Assembly: GCA_036362985.1 (NCBI GenBank)
Contig: JAYGXS010000001.1
Location: forward strand, 36,998,408-37,062,407
Source: Ligula intestinalis
Taxonomy: Eukaryota > Platyhelminthes > Cestoda > Diphyllobothriidea > Diphyllobothriidae
Direction: 5' to 3'
Length of the DNA: 64,000 nucleotides
The position numbers and the translations under genes are program-made. Under the pieces are notes generated by a model that worked only from the letters and a program-made list of their open reading frames with translations, was not told the origin of the DNA and ran no database searches. Shown here piece by piece: positions 42,820-53,144 of the stretch (position 1 is the stretch's first letter; every line of letters begins with the position of its first letter).

Positions 42820-44160
42820 TAATTTCGTTTTCTTCTACAAGTTCACTCTTGCGCCATACCCACTTTTTTTGCGTCCTACCGAAATACTCATGACCATCAA
42901 TCACAACAGTAATCTAGCTCTCTTTTTCATGCCCATGTTGGTCGAATAAAAATCTATTCGAAAGCCTCCACACTCATCTCAGCACGCTTTTTACAGTAGA
43001 TTGTACATCTGCTGAAGTTTAAAGATCAAAATTTCAGTGGGGTTTTAACACACATTTAGGGTTGCGCATTTTGTTCATTGAGTTAACTTTAGGCGCCAAA
43101 TGCTGTCTACTAGCAAAGAGATCGGTTCAGATGAGTAAACCTGAGGCAATCTATTTGTATTCCTGCCAACAGCCCGGGCACAAATCCAATGGAAAATCGT
43201 TTTGCAATTGTCAAAAGCCATTGGCATAAAGCCAAGACGAGCCCTTGCATGCGTGAAAAGTGGATTATATTCTCAATACCCATATTGCACAAACAAATAT
43301 CGATAAGTTGGCCACATCTACTGCTGACAGGCTTAATGCCATTTAAACATTAATGGAAGCTACGACAAATATTACCCTTTTGTATTGGTACTTATTCTGC
43401 ATTAATTTGTCCTTTTTTGACACCCCCTGCCTAAAACCAGTTACATTTTACATTGACTCAGTGATTCTTCATATAGCCATTACATTAGTTTTGAGATTTT
43501 TGTTAAAATTAAATACTTTTATGTTAGTAAATAGTAATTTGTCAACCAACCTATGTCGTTTTTGATTATTGTTCTCAAACTTTCTGCTATAATAGTTTGG
43601 GGCACGCCGCGTGTGCTGACATCGATTGACTATAGCACGACATTTCATGAGATAAACAATCTAATATATAAACCCTTCAGTAACTAACAAAATTTGTAAA
43701 TATGTTTCTAATCGCTTACAGCTGGTAAACTACTACTGTCAACCTTCACCATATTTTCCAAGTAAATCAAAAACAATTCTGAATAAATAACCAAAATGCA
43801 CAGTAAAGTCTACGCCCCCGTTATTTAAAGAGCAGAACAATGCACAGTGAATGTCATTGAGGCTATAAAAATGATGCTTTCACGGAAAACCGGAAACACC
43901 TGTGGATGGTACATTGCATGTGACCAGTTTTGTTTGTCTTTTAACATTGGACAACAACTAGCATTTGCACAAATGGCGCAGTAGGCAAGTTCTGAATGCT
44001 TTTTTGCACGGTTTATGATTTAACTTTCATCCTCGAATCTATGATCTATGTTTTAAGTCAGAAATTTAAATAACTCATGCTTAACAATGTTGTTCCAACT
44101 TTTATGAGTGAAAAGGACTTGCGTGGCCGCATAAGTCATAATTGGCGTGGCTTTGCGCCA
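42820..44160. other. Unassigned, AT-rich spacer
   Basis: Nothing recognised on either strand apart from short chance frames. Confidence 0.5.
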
Positions 44161-44164
44161 AATG

Positions 44165-44290
44165 TCGGGTGAATTAGGTCTAGAATTAAGGTGAGAGTTA
44201 GAGTTAAGCGTGGAATAAGATTAAAGTAGGAAGTTAAGGTCAGGGTCAACGTTTAGTTAATGTTGGGGTTAGTATTAGGACTAGGATACG
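44165..44290 (+). repeat. Degenerate GTTAGG/TTAGGG-like tract
   Basis: About 120 bp of G/T/A-rich sequence with recurring GAATTAGG, GAGTTAGAGTTAAG, GTTAAGGTCAGGG and GGGGTTAGTATTAGG units. It resembles a heavily mutated (TTAGGG)n array, but no two adjacent perfect units remain. Confidence 0.45.
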
Positions 44291-44639
44291 GGAATATTTA
44301 CTCCGTCTGAAATTTCTCGTTCGGCCACTTGTGTAAAGTTGACTTAGGTGGCCACACAGGTCATCCTTACCTCTTCATGTACACTTCGTTTCGAGTTCAT
44401 GATTAACTAAGTGACATCGGCAGACGTCCTGGTAAACCCAGCTGTCAAGGCACAGGGTTCCGATAGCCACACAAACACAGGCAGTGTTGATTTACAGACA
44501 GAATGCCTATTCCAAAGAGCTTGCTTTCTGGTGTTGGCAAAGAGCTCAGAGAATGAATTTCTTCATCGATTGACAAAAATTGCACTCAGCATCTGATAAG
44601 CATGCGGATTATGAAAGAAAGTTCTTCGCATGTCTCAGA

Positions 44640-44770
44640 CTATCCTACAAGTACCTATGATTAAACACTCTCGACAGAATCTGAAACGTGAGGAAAATAA
44701 AACGCCTTTTCCAGTGGTTTCATCTTCTTCTTCTGAAATGCTTCCTGGAACTTGCATATTCACTTCTATT
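44640..44770 (+). mobile_element. Penelope-like 3' end P9, plus strand
   Basis: Shares ACCTATGATTA ... GAAACGTGAGGAAAATAAAA and the following CCAGTGGTTTCATCTTCTTC with the element at 56650-56745. The position of GAAACGTG and AATAAAA matches other PLE ends in the window, but the CTGANGA half is altered to CTATGAT. No coding sequence of the element is recognised upstream. Confidence 0.6.
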
Positions 44771-44774
44771 GGCA

Positions 44775-45535
44775 ATTGATTTTATAAGGTGATCCAAAAA
44801 TATCTTTCAATTCTTTTTGCAATCTAAAGTAGAAGAATAATACCTTACATATAAAAGTTATTTTGCGGGTTTGCTTCCGATTCTTATTCGTATATAACAC
44901 CGAGTATGCTCATATCTATACGTTATTTTAGGAATGCAAATTAGTACATGAAGATGGTACGTGAAGATAGATATTTACATGTCCGAAACTAGGTGTGACA
45001 GCGTGAGAATAATCTTATTCGCTTGATTAAGCCATAACCGCTTTATTCTTTGATGCTTTTTGTTGAAACTTTTGCAGTTTATGCCAAAATTTTTAGTAGG
45101 CTGTCATTTAACTTTCTATGTGGACTCTAATCCGTGTCCAAATATTTAAAAATATGTCTGGCGCGCGCGCGTTTATAGACGCAAGGGAATAGTTTTTTCA
45201 GTCTATTGTTAGCTAAAACATAACTTTAACACTGAGTGGACACGACGTGAATACAATCGCAAAAAAGACTAGTGTCTGAATATCAGCGAAAAACACAATG
45301 TCGGTGAAAAGTGATAAAACTAGAAAGGTTTTCGTCTGACGAGTTTAAAGGGCCATTGTCATCAGTCCGCCAGGCTCATTCACAGACAGTAGCATTTTCT
45401 TTGGAAAACGCGGAAGAACACGGGCATGCATATAGGCCGTGGAAAATAACGCCGGCAGTTCGGCTAATCCAATCTTTTTGTTAGATATATCATGGCCAAA
45501 TGCTAATCGAAAGCAAGACTGCTGGTAGTTACCAC
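44775..45535. other. Unassigned spacer
   Basis: No feature recognised; a short (GC)5 run lies near 45163-45173. Confidence 0.5.
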
Positions 45536-45539
45536 GTTA

Positions 45540-45810
45540 AATCATTTGCGGAAAAGACGTTCTGTGGACAACAAGTTAAGTTTACTCAGTACACTTCCCA
45601 GTTCGTCCTCAGATTAAAGAGAATGTGCAACAAACAATTAAAGACTCAAACGTTCAGAAAAAGTCAGTAGTCATTTGAAGTGAGCGCTGATTTTCATTTG
45701 TGCTTTATGTCAGTCCGTCTCGCTCGGCACCTTTCTCCATCTTTATTTGCGAGGTTTGCACATTCCACCTAACTCGATATGCTGGTTGATCAATGGAACA
45801 AAACACGCAT
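45540..45810 (-). mobile_element. Penelope-like element P10 (C-terminus and 3' end), minus strand
   Basis: The minus strand encodes INQHIELGGMCKPRK (about 45745-45795), the last block of a GIY-YIG protein, followed by a 3' UTR homologous to P11 and P8 (AAAGCACAAATGAAAATCAG and CTGAGGACGAACTGG near 45600). It lies head to head with P11 across a C14 run at 45823-45836. Confidence 0.7.
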
Positions 45811-45822
45811 CGCCAGAGTTTG

Positions 45823-45836
45823 CCCCCCCCCCCCCC
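45823..45836. repeat. Homopolymer C run (14) at the P10/P11 junction
   Basis: Fourteen Cs lie between two inverted Penelope-like fragments. Such a run at an inversion point may mark non-templated addition or a sequencing artefact. Confidence 0.9.
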
Positions 45837-45839
45837 AAA

Positions 45840-46140
45840 AGGCCGAGAATCTCTTGAGCTCATATACTCCGATGATTCATGCATCAACCGACAAATTGAG
45901 TTAGATGGGATGTACAAGCCTCTTGAAGAAAGATGGAAGAGAAAAAACCGAGCAAGAAAGACTAACATAAAGCATAGCTGCAAATCAACGCTCATTTCAA
46001 ATGATTACTAACATTTTCTGCACGTCTGAAGTTTCAAGTGTTCGTTGCACATTCAATCTAGTCTGAAGATGAACAGAGAAAGCAGTCTCGAAAATTTACT
46101 GAGTAAATTTACCTCGTTTTCTCGAAGAATATCTTTTTTT
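45840..46140 (+). mobile_element. Penelope-like element P11 (C-terminus and 3' end), plus strand
   Basis: The open stretch encodes SLELIYSDDSCINRQIELDG, MYKPLEERWKRK, matching the end of GIY-YIG nucleases (L-L-E-x-x-x-S-D-x-x-S-I-N-R-x-I-E-L) and the P10 residues. The 3' UTR contains a hammerhead-like motif with a long stem III (46063-46109). The ORF begins after the C14 run, so the upstream enzyme is missing. Confidence 0.7.
46055..46116 (+). ncRNA. Hammerhead-like motif with 7 bp stem III (P11)
   Basis: CTGAAGA at 46063-46069, a loose stem II, GAA at 46090-46092, then stem III AATTTAC (46093-46099), loop TGA, GTAAATT (46103-46109). Stem III is perfect. Stem I is weak, and the base at the cleavage position would be U, so activity of this copy is doubtful. 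Confidence 0.45.
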
Positions 46141-46372
46141 CAAATTAAAATTTCGTTGGATGCCTGATTTTCAACTTTAAATCATATTTTACGAATTTTC
46201 GGCTTCATTTCTTCGTGGAGGAAGATACAATGTATTCTGGCCACATTGCGTTTCCCACCCTGTCCACCATATTTTATAGCGGTAACTACATCGGTCAGAT
46301 ACCCAGTGCTCAAGATATGCCATAACCTCAGTCCTTATTCATATAAACGCTGATAAGCCCTCTTGCTTAATA

Positions 46373-47157
46373 CAGGGTGTCCCAGGAGTAACCGACCCTT
46401 TTTATTTGCCAATAAAACGAAAACTATTAAAGCTAGGATATTGAAACTTGTTTCATTCGAAAGAAAAACCTTTCATTTTTTTATTAGAACTAGGGTTTTG
46501 AACATGATGTCTTTTTACTGATAGCCATGGTTGTTTTGACAACTAAGGGTTCGTTTCTTTGTCGTTTCCATAAAGCTCCTTAGTGTATCAGGTGATAGTT
46601 GTCTTATTTCAAGAAAAAGGTTGTTCTTAAGTTCTTGCAGATTTGTTGGATTTGTTACAAAAACCCTTGACTTTAGGTAGCCCCATAAGAAGAAATCGCA
46701 TGGGGTCAAATCTGGAGATCTAGGGGGCCAAGGAATGTTACCGAATCGTGAAATCAAATGATTTGGAAAGCACTCATTATACAATGTCATCGTTTCTCTT
46801 GCTGGATGGGCCATGGCTCCATCCTGTTGAAACCAAGTATTGCGTAGGCCATGTGTCTCAATTTCAGGAATAAGAAATTCGCTTATTATAGTTTGGTATC
46901 TTTCACCATTAGCTGTTACTGTTGCGCCATCATTATTTTCAAAAAAGTATGGGCCAATCACATTGAAAGCAGTTATACCGCACCACACCGTCACACGAAG
47001 AGAATGCAGCGGCCGTTCTTGAATTTCTGTTGGATTTTCATTGCACCAAATTTTCGAAAAGATTTTCTTTCGAATAAAACAAGTTTCAATATCCTAGCGT
47101 TAATAGTTTTCGTTTAATTAGCAAATCAAAAGGGTCAGTTACTTCTGGGACACCCTG
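46373..47157 (-). mobile_element. Mariner-like DNA transposon, internally deleted, 95 bp TIRs
   Basis: Complete element of 785 bp bounded by TA on both sides (46371-46372 and 47158-47159). Terminal inverted repeats of about 95 bp (46373-46467 and 47063-47157) begin CAGGGTGTCCC and match at 88 of 95 positions by my count. The interior holds only the C-terminal half of a transposase on the minus strand. The DNA-binding half and first catalytic Asp have been removed by a deletion that brings the right inverted repeat next to the codons KIWCNENP. It is non-autonomous but bounded by repeats that a related transposase could recognise. Confidence 0.9.
46515..47060 (-). pseudogene. Mariner-like transposase, C-terminal catalytic half
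   Basis: An uninterrupted frame from 47060 to the stop at 46515; the first ATG is at 46994, but the homology starts upstream with KIWCNENPTEIQERPLHS. Motifs: VTVWCGITAFNVIGP, TWFQQDGAMAHPA with the second catalytic Asp, WPPRSPDLTPCDFFLWGYLK with the third. The spacing from the Asp of QQDGA to the Asp of TPCDF is 41 residues, a D41D arrangement by my count. The N-terminal HTH domains and the first Asp are missing (about half of a usual 340-350 residue protein), so it cannot cut DNA. The frame is otherwise undamaged, suggesting a recent origin. Confidence 0.85.
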
Positions 47158-47159
47158 TA

Positions 47160-47925
47160 TATGTGGTGCTGGATCGTCACTTAAACTTACTTCGACAAGG
47201 CATACGATAAACAAACCCAATTCCTTGAACACAGGAGATAGTTTCAAAAATGCTACGTCTATCACCGTTTAATATAAGACCATTGGTATTCACCTGGACC
47301 ATCAGTCTTCATTAGTGCTTTCGGCTTTTATCCTCTTTGTCTATATTGCTAACTTGTCTTGGTCTAACTTTAACTCCTCACGATCTCTACTTGCTCATCA
47401 ACGAGGGAAATGCTTTGCTAAGCAGTTTGATTTCTTTTGTAACTGCAATGTTTTGCCTGAAAAATACCGAACATATATGCCCGCCGATGTTATCTTCTGT
47501 TAAATAAATTTGAGCACTCGCAAACGTTCAATTACCATTATATTGAATATACACCAGATCGTTTTTTAACAGGAGACACGGGGCTGACTGAATTTTATTG
47601 AGAGAGGCTGCAAAGTATGATTCGGCTTTGTAACATATGATTATGAATTTATCAAGCAAAACTGAAATTCGTGTTTTGTTAAGGATCTATTATACTTAAC
47701 ACCATGGAAATCAAAAACCTAAGGATTCTCTAATACGGGACCGGAACTGACCACAAGTCCTTTTTTTAAATAAATTTTTGTATCAATTTATTACGTTAAT
47801 TTATTTTTTTTGCGAAAATTCCCATTGAAAATTTCAAAAGGTGAATTGGCAAACATACGTTTGTTTTCGAAATTCTCGTTCGCCCTTTAAATTTATATGG
47901 AAGTCAATTCAATAGACTATGAGGG
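47160..47925. other. Unassigned, AT-rich spacer
   Basis: No recognised feature apart from the TA target-site duplicate at its left end. Confidence 0.5.
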
Positions 47926-47929
47926 TTGG

Positions 47930-48375
47930 TAGAAAAAAAAACCAGTTGTCAGGGGAGGGGAAAGGGGGGCGAGAATCGGGGTCAACATCTGATCAGCGTT
48001 AGGGGGACTGGTAGTCAGCCGAGGTGATAAGCTGCAAGCTGTTGGATTAACGAGGTTCTGTATTGGTAACTGCGGCGCCGCAACGAAGTTCTTTTGGGTG
48101 CACAGGATCGGTCGGCGTTGCCTGATGGCAGTTGCTTCTGCCGTAGCCAACAGATGCTGTCTAAGAAATTTTGAATAGCTTGAGGGTGCCTTGCAGCTCA
48201 CTAGGACGGCCTCTTTGGTATCCACGCGATGGTCTGAGTCTACCAGATGCACAAGAATGAAGGTATTTATACCCTTGTATTGGCCCTTCTTCAACCATGC
48301 TGGAATATGTTTTCGTACTGATTTGGACAGACATCGAATCGCTCGATCAATATTTCCTGTCCCACAGGAGCAGAT
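47930..48375 (-). mobile_element. Penelope-like element P12 (GIY-YIG to C-terminus), minus strand
   Basis: A continuous minus-strand frame: CSCGTGNIDRAIRCLSKSVR, KHIPAWLKKGQYKGIN, FILVHLVDSDHRVDTKEAVL, APSSYSKFLRQHLLATAEAT, AIRQRRPILCTQKNFV. This is the GIY-YIG region (with Y-I-G altered to N-I-D) and the conserved C-terminal A-E-A-x-A-I-R-x-x-R-P-x-L-C-x-Q-K block of PLE proteins. No RT is attached, and no hammerhead-like motif was found to its left. Confidence 0.75.
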
Positions 48376-48379
48376 AAAT

Positions 48380-50320
48380 TAATATATGCGCATATATGAG
48401 ATCTGGGCTGAAAGTTTGTCCTTGATCGCTCCGACCAAGCTGTAGCAACTAGTAACCCAGCAGCCAGTGCCTATGTACTGTTCTCAATTAATCATATCCT
48501 ATTTGGTTTGCTAACATGCAAATTATTGCTTAACAGCGCAAAACAACACTATCACAATTTCCAGCAAAGGAAAATTCGAAACTTGCCTTACTCAGTAACC
48601 ACCTCCATTTCCTTTTCCACAATGCAGACAAGGTGTCAAGATAAACATCAGAGGATCAGGACTGATTCTGAGGATAAAGAGCCCGCGCACAACTACAAAA
48701 GTTGCTCAGTAAATATAGTATAAGAAGCACGCAAAAATGGCTACTAAAATCTAGTGAAAATTTTCTATAACTTAAAAATTAGTGTTATTTCAACATAAAT
48801 TTATAAATTCGTTATTATAATCTATTAAAATTACTACGTATCTGATGCGTTTCAGATAAATTACCTTAAAACGGCACAGAAAACTGGGAAATATTGGACA
48901 CCGGCCAAATAGGTGGAAGCTAAGTAATAGAGTTTTATAGCAAGATGATCTGTGTAGTGAAAACCGGCTACTCTGTAAGAAAACTTAACCGAACCAAGAG
49001 ACCTGTGGGATAAGAAGCAGGCTGGCCAGATAATAGGCGATCGAAAATATCCCAGCGGTTATAAGCTAGTCGACAGTATGGGCCGTGGAAGGCCAGAGTG
49101 TTAGGGGTAATTTAATAAAGTGGTGAATGAGTAAAATGTAAGTGGAGTAGCGACTCCCAGACGAGTGCATGCCAGCCATGAGTGAGCCGAAGTCTAGAGT
49201 CGCATTCCGGTCGGTTAAATCACCGGGTCTGGAGGTCTGCAACAGGCAGTAGATCGCCTGCTCTGATCGTATTCAATTCTCGCACCATGTGTCTTTGTGG
49301 ACTGGCCTTGAGAAGTGTTTGGCCAGTGAGCCAGACAGAGGGTGACCTTGAATGGGGTTTTTAATATCGTCCCTTGTGCACGCGTGGTGGACATGCCAGC
49401 ATTGACCTATCGCCGTGGCGTCCAAGAAAAGCATAGCTAAGAAGTACAAAGTCGCTACAGACCTCAACCCTTTTATGGTAAGTTAAAAAACGAACGAAAT
49501 TCAGTGTAAAACGGTATACTTCATTGAAAATATAGAAGTTACCCTTCATTAATTTAGGCAAAAATAGCTGTCTTCTTATTTCATCTACTCCTGATACATT
49601 TGATGGTTAGTTTCAAATCCAATAAAAAATTTCACATGCGGACCTCACTATCAGAACTTTGAGCAAGATAGTTCATATAAAATAACAATAATGAGAAACA
49701 AGGATTATAGACGAGGGTTGATTCTTCTAAAAGAACTTTTATTGACGCATTTTGGGGGCCGCAGTAAACATTAACAGACAAATAAACCATTCCGTAATTT
49801 TCCAGGAAAATGCACTTGATGGATAAAGTAGTGTTATCTATGTAGGACTACTCGCTGAAAGAAAATGACCTTCAGATGGATGATTTGAACGTTGGCATAT
49901 CAGCCAATGGATGAACAAATAACACAACAATTAGACATTAAAATACAACAAACTCTTTTATACTGCAGCTTCTACAGGGAGAGCTCAAAGGGTTTATATA
50001 CCTTAACAAACTTTATTTTATGCTTCCATAAGCATGGTATCAAAATTCAATCAAAACCACGGTTGCTAGCCCGAAATAACTGTTTTCTCTGAGCGTTGCG
50101 TGGTTAATACATAAATGTTCTCTTCCGGAGAAAGCGGAAGCAGAATGTAAACGGTTACTGTTTTTCGGTGGGGAATGGGTGATATTAGTTAAAATTGAAA
50201 AAAAGAGCGGAAGGCAGGTCTATGGTATTTTTGCCATGCTTGTTTAAAAACTATGCAAAAATGTTATGTGTAATTTTGTCAGGTAATGTTAAATGCATCT
50301 TATGTTATTTTCCTTAGTAT
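48380..50320. other. Unassigned spacer
   Basis: No recognised coding sequence. A minus-strand TGCGTCAATAAAAGTTC at about 49730-49755 weakly resembles the PLE 3' end signature but lacks a hammerhead core. Confidence 0.45.
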
Positions 50321-50329
50321 ACAACTTTG

Positions 50330-50845
50330 CACTCTTTTATGGAAAGCCAGCATGAAGCATGCCCCATATTTTATTATGAACATTTTATTATGAACATGTG
50401 CAACGACCTACCAAATCCATATTTGGTGCTGAGGCTCAAGTTGGCCAAAACAAGTCGCCACTTGGGGAACACACAGGCCACCACATCGTCTTACGCCAAC
50501 ACCGGGGAACCAAATGGCCGAGAAGTCATCATGTCCAATTCCACCATGCGTGACGAAAGTTCAACAAGTCAGGGTCTTCGTGCTGGTAAGAGAGCAATGC
50601 ACGCAAAAGAGGGCAATTATGGTTAATCATCGTTGTCATTAGTGCACAGCAGTTATCATATTCTATAAATAGTACAACTTCCTCTGCAGGCATTATCTGC
50701 TTCTACTACTGTTTTCTGCTGATGCCTCTGATGAAGAATCTGCAACAGATTTCGAAACGTCAGGCGAATAAAAGCATTGTCACAGCGATCAAATCCAACT
50801 TTTCTCAATAACTTCCGGGGACTAGTATGTTCGATTTTATTGGTA
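50330..50845 (+). mobile_element. Penelope-like element P13 (C-terminus and 3' end), plus strand
   Basis: Third copy of the P1/P2 subfamily. It encodes MCNDLPNPYLVLRLKLAKTS, RHLGNTQATTSSYANTGEP and the ending HAKEGNYG, followed by a 3' UTR with the best hammerhead-like motif of the window (50724-50765) and the terminal block GCATTGTCACAGCGATCAAA, AACTTCCGGGGACTAG. It is more diverged from P1 and P2 than those are from each other. Confidence 0.85.
50720..50768 (+). ncRNA. Hammerhead ribozyme candidate, best in window (P13)
   Basis: Stem I GCCT (50724-50727) pairs with AGGC (50762-50765). The core CTGATGA lies at 50728-50734. Stem II AATCTG (50737-50742) pairs with CAGATT (50746-50751) across a CAA loop. 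GAAACGTC at 50754-50761 supplies GAAA, a minimal palindromic stem III (ACGT) and the UC cleavage step. AATAAAA follows at once. This is the arrangement reported for Penelope-associated hammerheads, in which very short stem III sequences are thought to act as dimers. Confidence 0.7.
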
Positions 50846-51079
50846 CTTATCACTTCCATCATCGCGCATTCACGTTGCTTATATAAAGGTTTGTGTAAGC
50901 AGAAAAAGAGGCAGGGATTTCGTACTTCCCCATGCCATTTCAGTTTACGTCCAAAACGCATGCCTGGGACTTCGGGTGCTGCCTGCCACTAAGGTAGAAC
51001 GAAGAAACGATAAAGGTTCCTTATAAACATCACCGAACCCTAGTTTACTATGCACAACTACCTACTCATTCAAAGCAAA

Positions 51080-52330
51080 GTTTCATAGGTGCAGATTTGT
51101 AGATGACAGAAACAGCAGAACTTATTAGATCCATGAAATTTCGGGAGAGTTCTTCAGCTGCTTACACTCCAGTGCATTATAATATTACCGAATGAGAAAA
51201 GTACAAAATTGAATTGGTACAGAAAGGTCAAAAAGGTACTAGGTTGTACAAGGTACTTGTTGTTCATGCTCTAACAAGTAATCGGATAGAAGTTTTAGGG
51301 TCCACAGAATGACCTTTATCTAGAAAATGTTATCTAATGGAGGAACGAGATTTTCGATTTTTCTGCTTGAATAGCCAACTAGGTAAGTGCTCTTTGACTC
51401 TGGCTGCCAAGTGCCTTTGCGTTCGCCATACGTACTTGTATCCGCAAGTGCCATTAAATTCATAAACACAACTGGAGGTGATTTTCAATGGTAAGACATC
51501 CTTCACGGAAGGAATTGGCAAGGGATTGGTTGGAGAGCAAAATTGGAGCTCAGCAGCATAGTAAGTTTTTTCAATGACTTTGAGCAAGCGTCTTTTGATG
51601 GTATTGAAAATATTATCTCCCTTAAAGAGCAAGGATGGGAAAACGGGCTTTTTTTGGAGCTAACTGTTCCGTCATTTTGGGTCGCAAGGGTTTACTATGC
51701 TTGTCTATAAACTGAGCTGGATATCGGCGCTTGAGTAAAGTTTCTTTGCAACTAGCTAATTCTGCATCCAATGTATCCATAGAACATACTTCTCTGAAAA
51801 AGATTATATCCGAAGTTGCCTTTCTTTGAATGAGAACAAAACTTAGCTTATGCAAGAACTGGCCTTTCCATGTATTATTATGGAAGACCGTTCGTGTAAT
51901 GGAGCTATCTATCTGTCTGGACAAGTGGAGGCCGAGGAAGGAAAGAACGTTCTCTCGTTCTTGTACCACAGTAAATTCAATCTTCGGATGCAAATTGTTC
52001 ATTGCTGAAAATACTTCCTTCACTTACATTCGGTTGTTGACAATCGCGAAAACATCATCAACCTATCGTCTGTAGAGTGGTGTCTTGTTCAATTTTGGAC
52101 GATGTTTTTTTGCCCAAATTGCCCATAAATAGTTCAGCAAAGGCTGATTGAAGTAGACTGCCCATCGCGACTCAACAAATTTATCGAAATAATTGGCCAT
52201 TAAACATAAATTGGATATCCTTTCTACACAGTTGTAAGCCAAGTAGAACTTGCGTAGTTGGCTATTCAAACGGGAAAATTGAATCCTTCATTCCTCCATT
52301 AGAGAACACTTGCTAGACATAGGTTATTTT
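51080..52330 (-). mobile_element. Penelope-like element P14, second lineage (RT, GIY-YIG, 3' end), minus strand
   Basis: Right to left: NSQLRKFYLAYNCVERISNL, CLMANYF, then in another frame AMGSLLQSAFAELFMGNL (about 52110-52170, the A-M-G-S-P-L block), TPLYRR followed by a stop and VDDVFAIVNNR (the Y-V-D-D box with Tyr replaced by the stop, about 52030-52075), FTVVQERENVLSFLGLHL, RKATSDIIFF, and the GIY-YIG region TSSCVYEFNGTCGYKYVWRT, QRHLAARVKEHLPSWL (51385-51480, with YIG as YVW). Both RT aspartates of the DD pair remain. The 3' UTR runs to about 51080 with the motif CTGAAGA ... GAAATTTCATGGATC. This lineage differs clearly from P1. Confidence 0.8.
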
Positions 52331-52640
52331 ATTAACCTAAAACTTCCTTTTGAGTACTTTTTCGAGCATGAACAACTCGTACCTTGCGTTACCTGGAGGC
52401 AGCCTATATAAGGCGGTGAAAACCTGATCTATGTAAACAGCTGGAGCATGTGATTAACTAAGCTTTGCCTTGGTAGCATCTGGCTCCCTCTATAACTGTT
52501 ATTTTTCTTTTCGTTGACGCTTTTATCGCTGACGATGGACTTCCAAAAGAGTTTGAAAGCTCAGACTAATAAAACTATGATTCCGGTGATCGACACGGCT
52601 TCTTCTCACATCTTGTACACATACCTGGGCAGTGAAAGTT
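52320..52640 (+). mobile_element. Penelope-like 3' end P15, plus strand
   Basis: Plus-strand 3' end of the P5/P6 type: GAAAGCTCAGACTAATAAAA, CTATGATTCCGGTGATCGAC, CTTCTTCTCACATC. No coding part is recognisable upstream (52320-52520), so the element is truncated. It lies between the heads of P14 and P16. Confidence 0.7.
52524..52568 (+). ncRNA. Hammerhead-ribozyme-like motif (P15)
   Basis: CTGACGA at 52529-52535 fits CUGANGA. Stem II GGACT/AGTTT (52537-52541 with 52550-52554, one wobble) precedes GAAAGCTC at 52555-52562, whose AGCT is again self-complementary. AATAAAA follows at 52569. Stem I is weak. Confidence 0.55.
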
Positions 52641-53144
52641 TGCCTCAATTCGTGAAATCTGCTTTTATGTTTCTTATTCTTACAGTTTTTTCCGACGGCT
52701 CGGTTGATTTACGCACAATATCAGGGTATTAATGCAGCAATACCGCAAAACAGTGGTACACTAAAGCAAATATAAACCAGATGTCGCCTAAACATTTCCC
52801 ATCGAAAATCACAATTTAGGGTTTCAAAGAACCAATCTTTTCAAGTATTTTCCACTTTTTTTAAATATAGTCTGGTCGTTCAATTTAATGGGAACACACT
52901 TACTTCGGGAGCGATAAAACAGATTGATTCTTTAAAGGAATGCTCAAATGACGTGGTGCGTGTTGGTCTGAGAAACTTATTTTTTTCCAAAGCAATACGC
53001 GCGAAACATTTCGGATGAATACGTCTTCAGTTACTAATTTTACTTTAGATCTCATTACTGCTTCAAAGCTTAGGGGTGATCATCCGATGTTAAGTGGTGG
53101 AAATATCCACTCGAAAGCCTATCCAGGTATTCAGTGGACTGTGT

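Noticed and set aside
49728..49756. Minus-strand TGCGTCAATAAAAGTTC as a PLE 3' end
   Set aside because: Resembles the CGTC...AATAAAA part only; no CTGANGA or stem and no coding sequence nearby.
52990..53040. Minus-strand CTGAAGA ... GAAATGTTTCGCG as another hammerhead
   Set aside because: The region between the two core parts does not form a convincing stem II; kept only as a weak possible PLE end.
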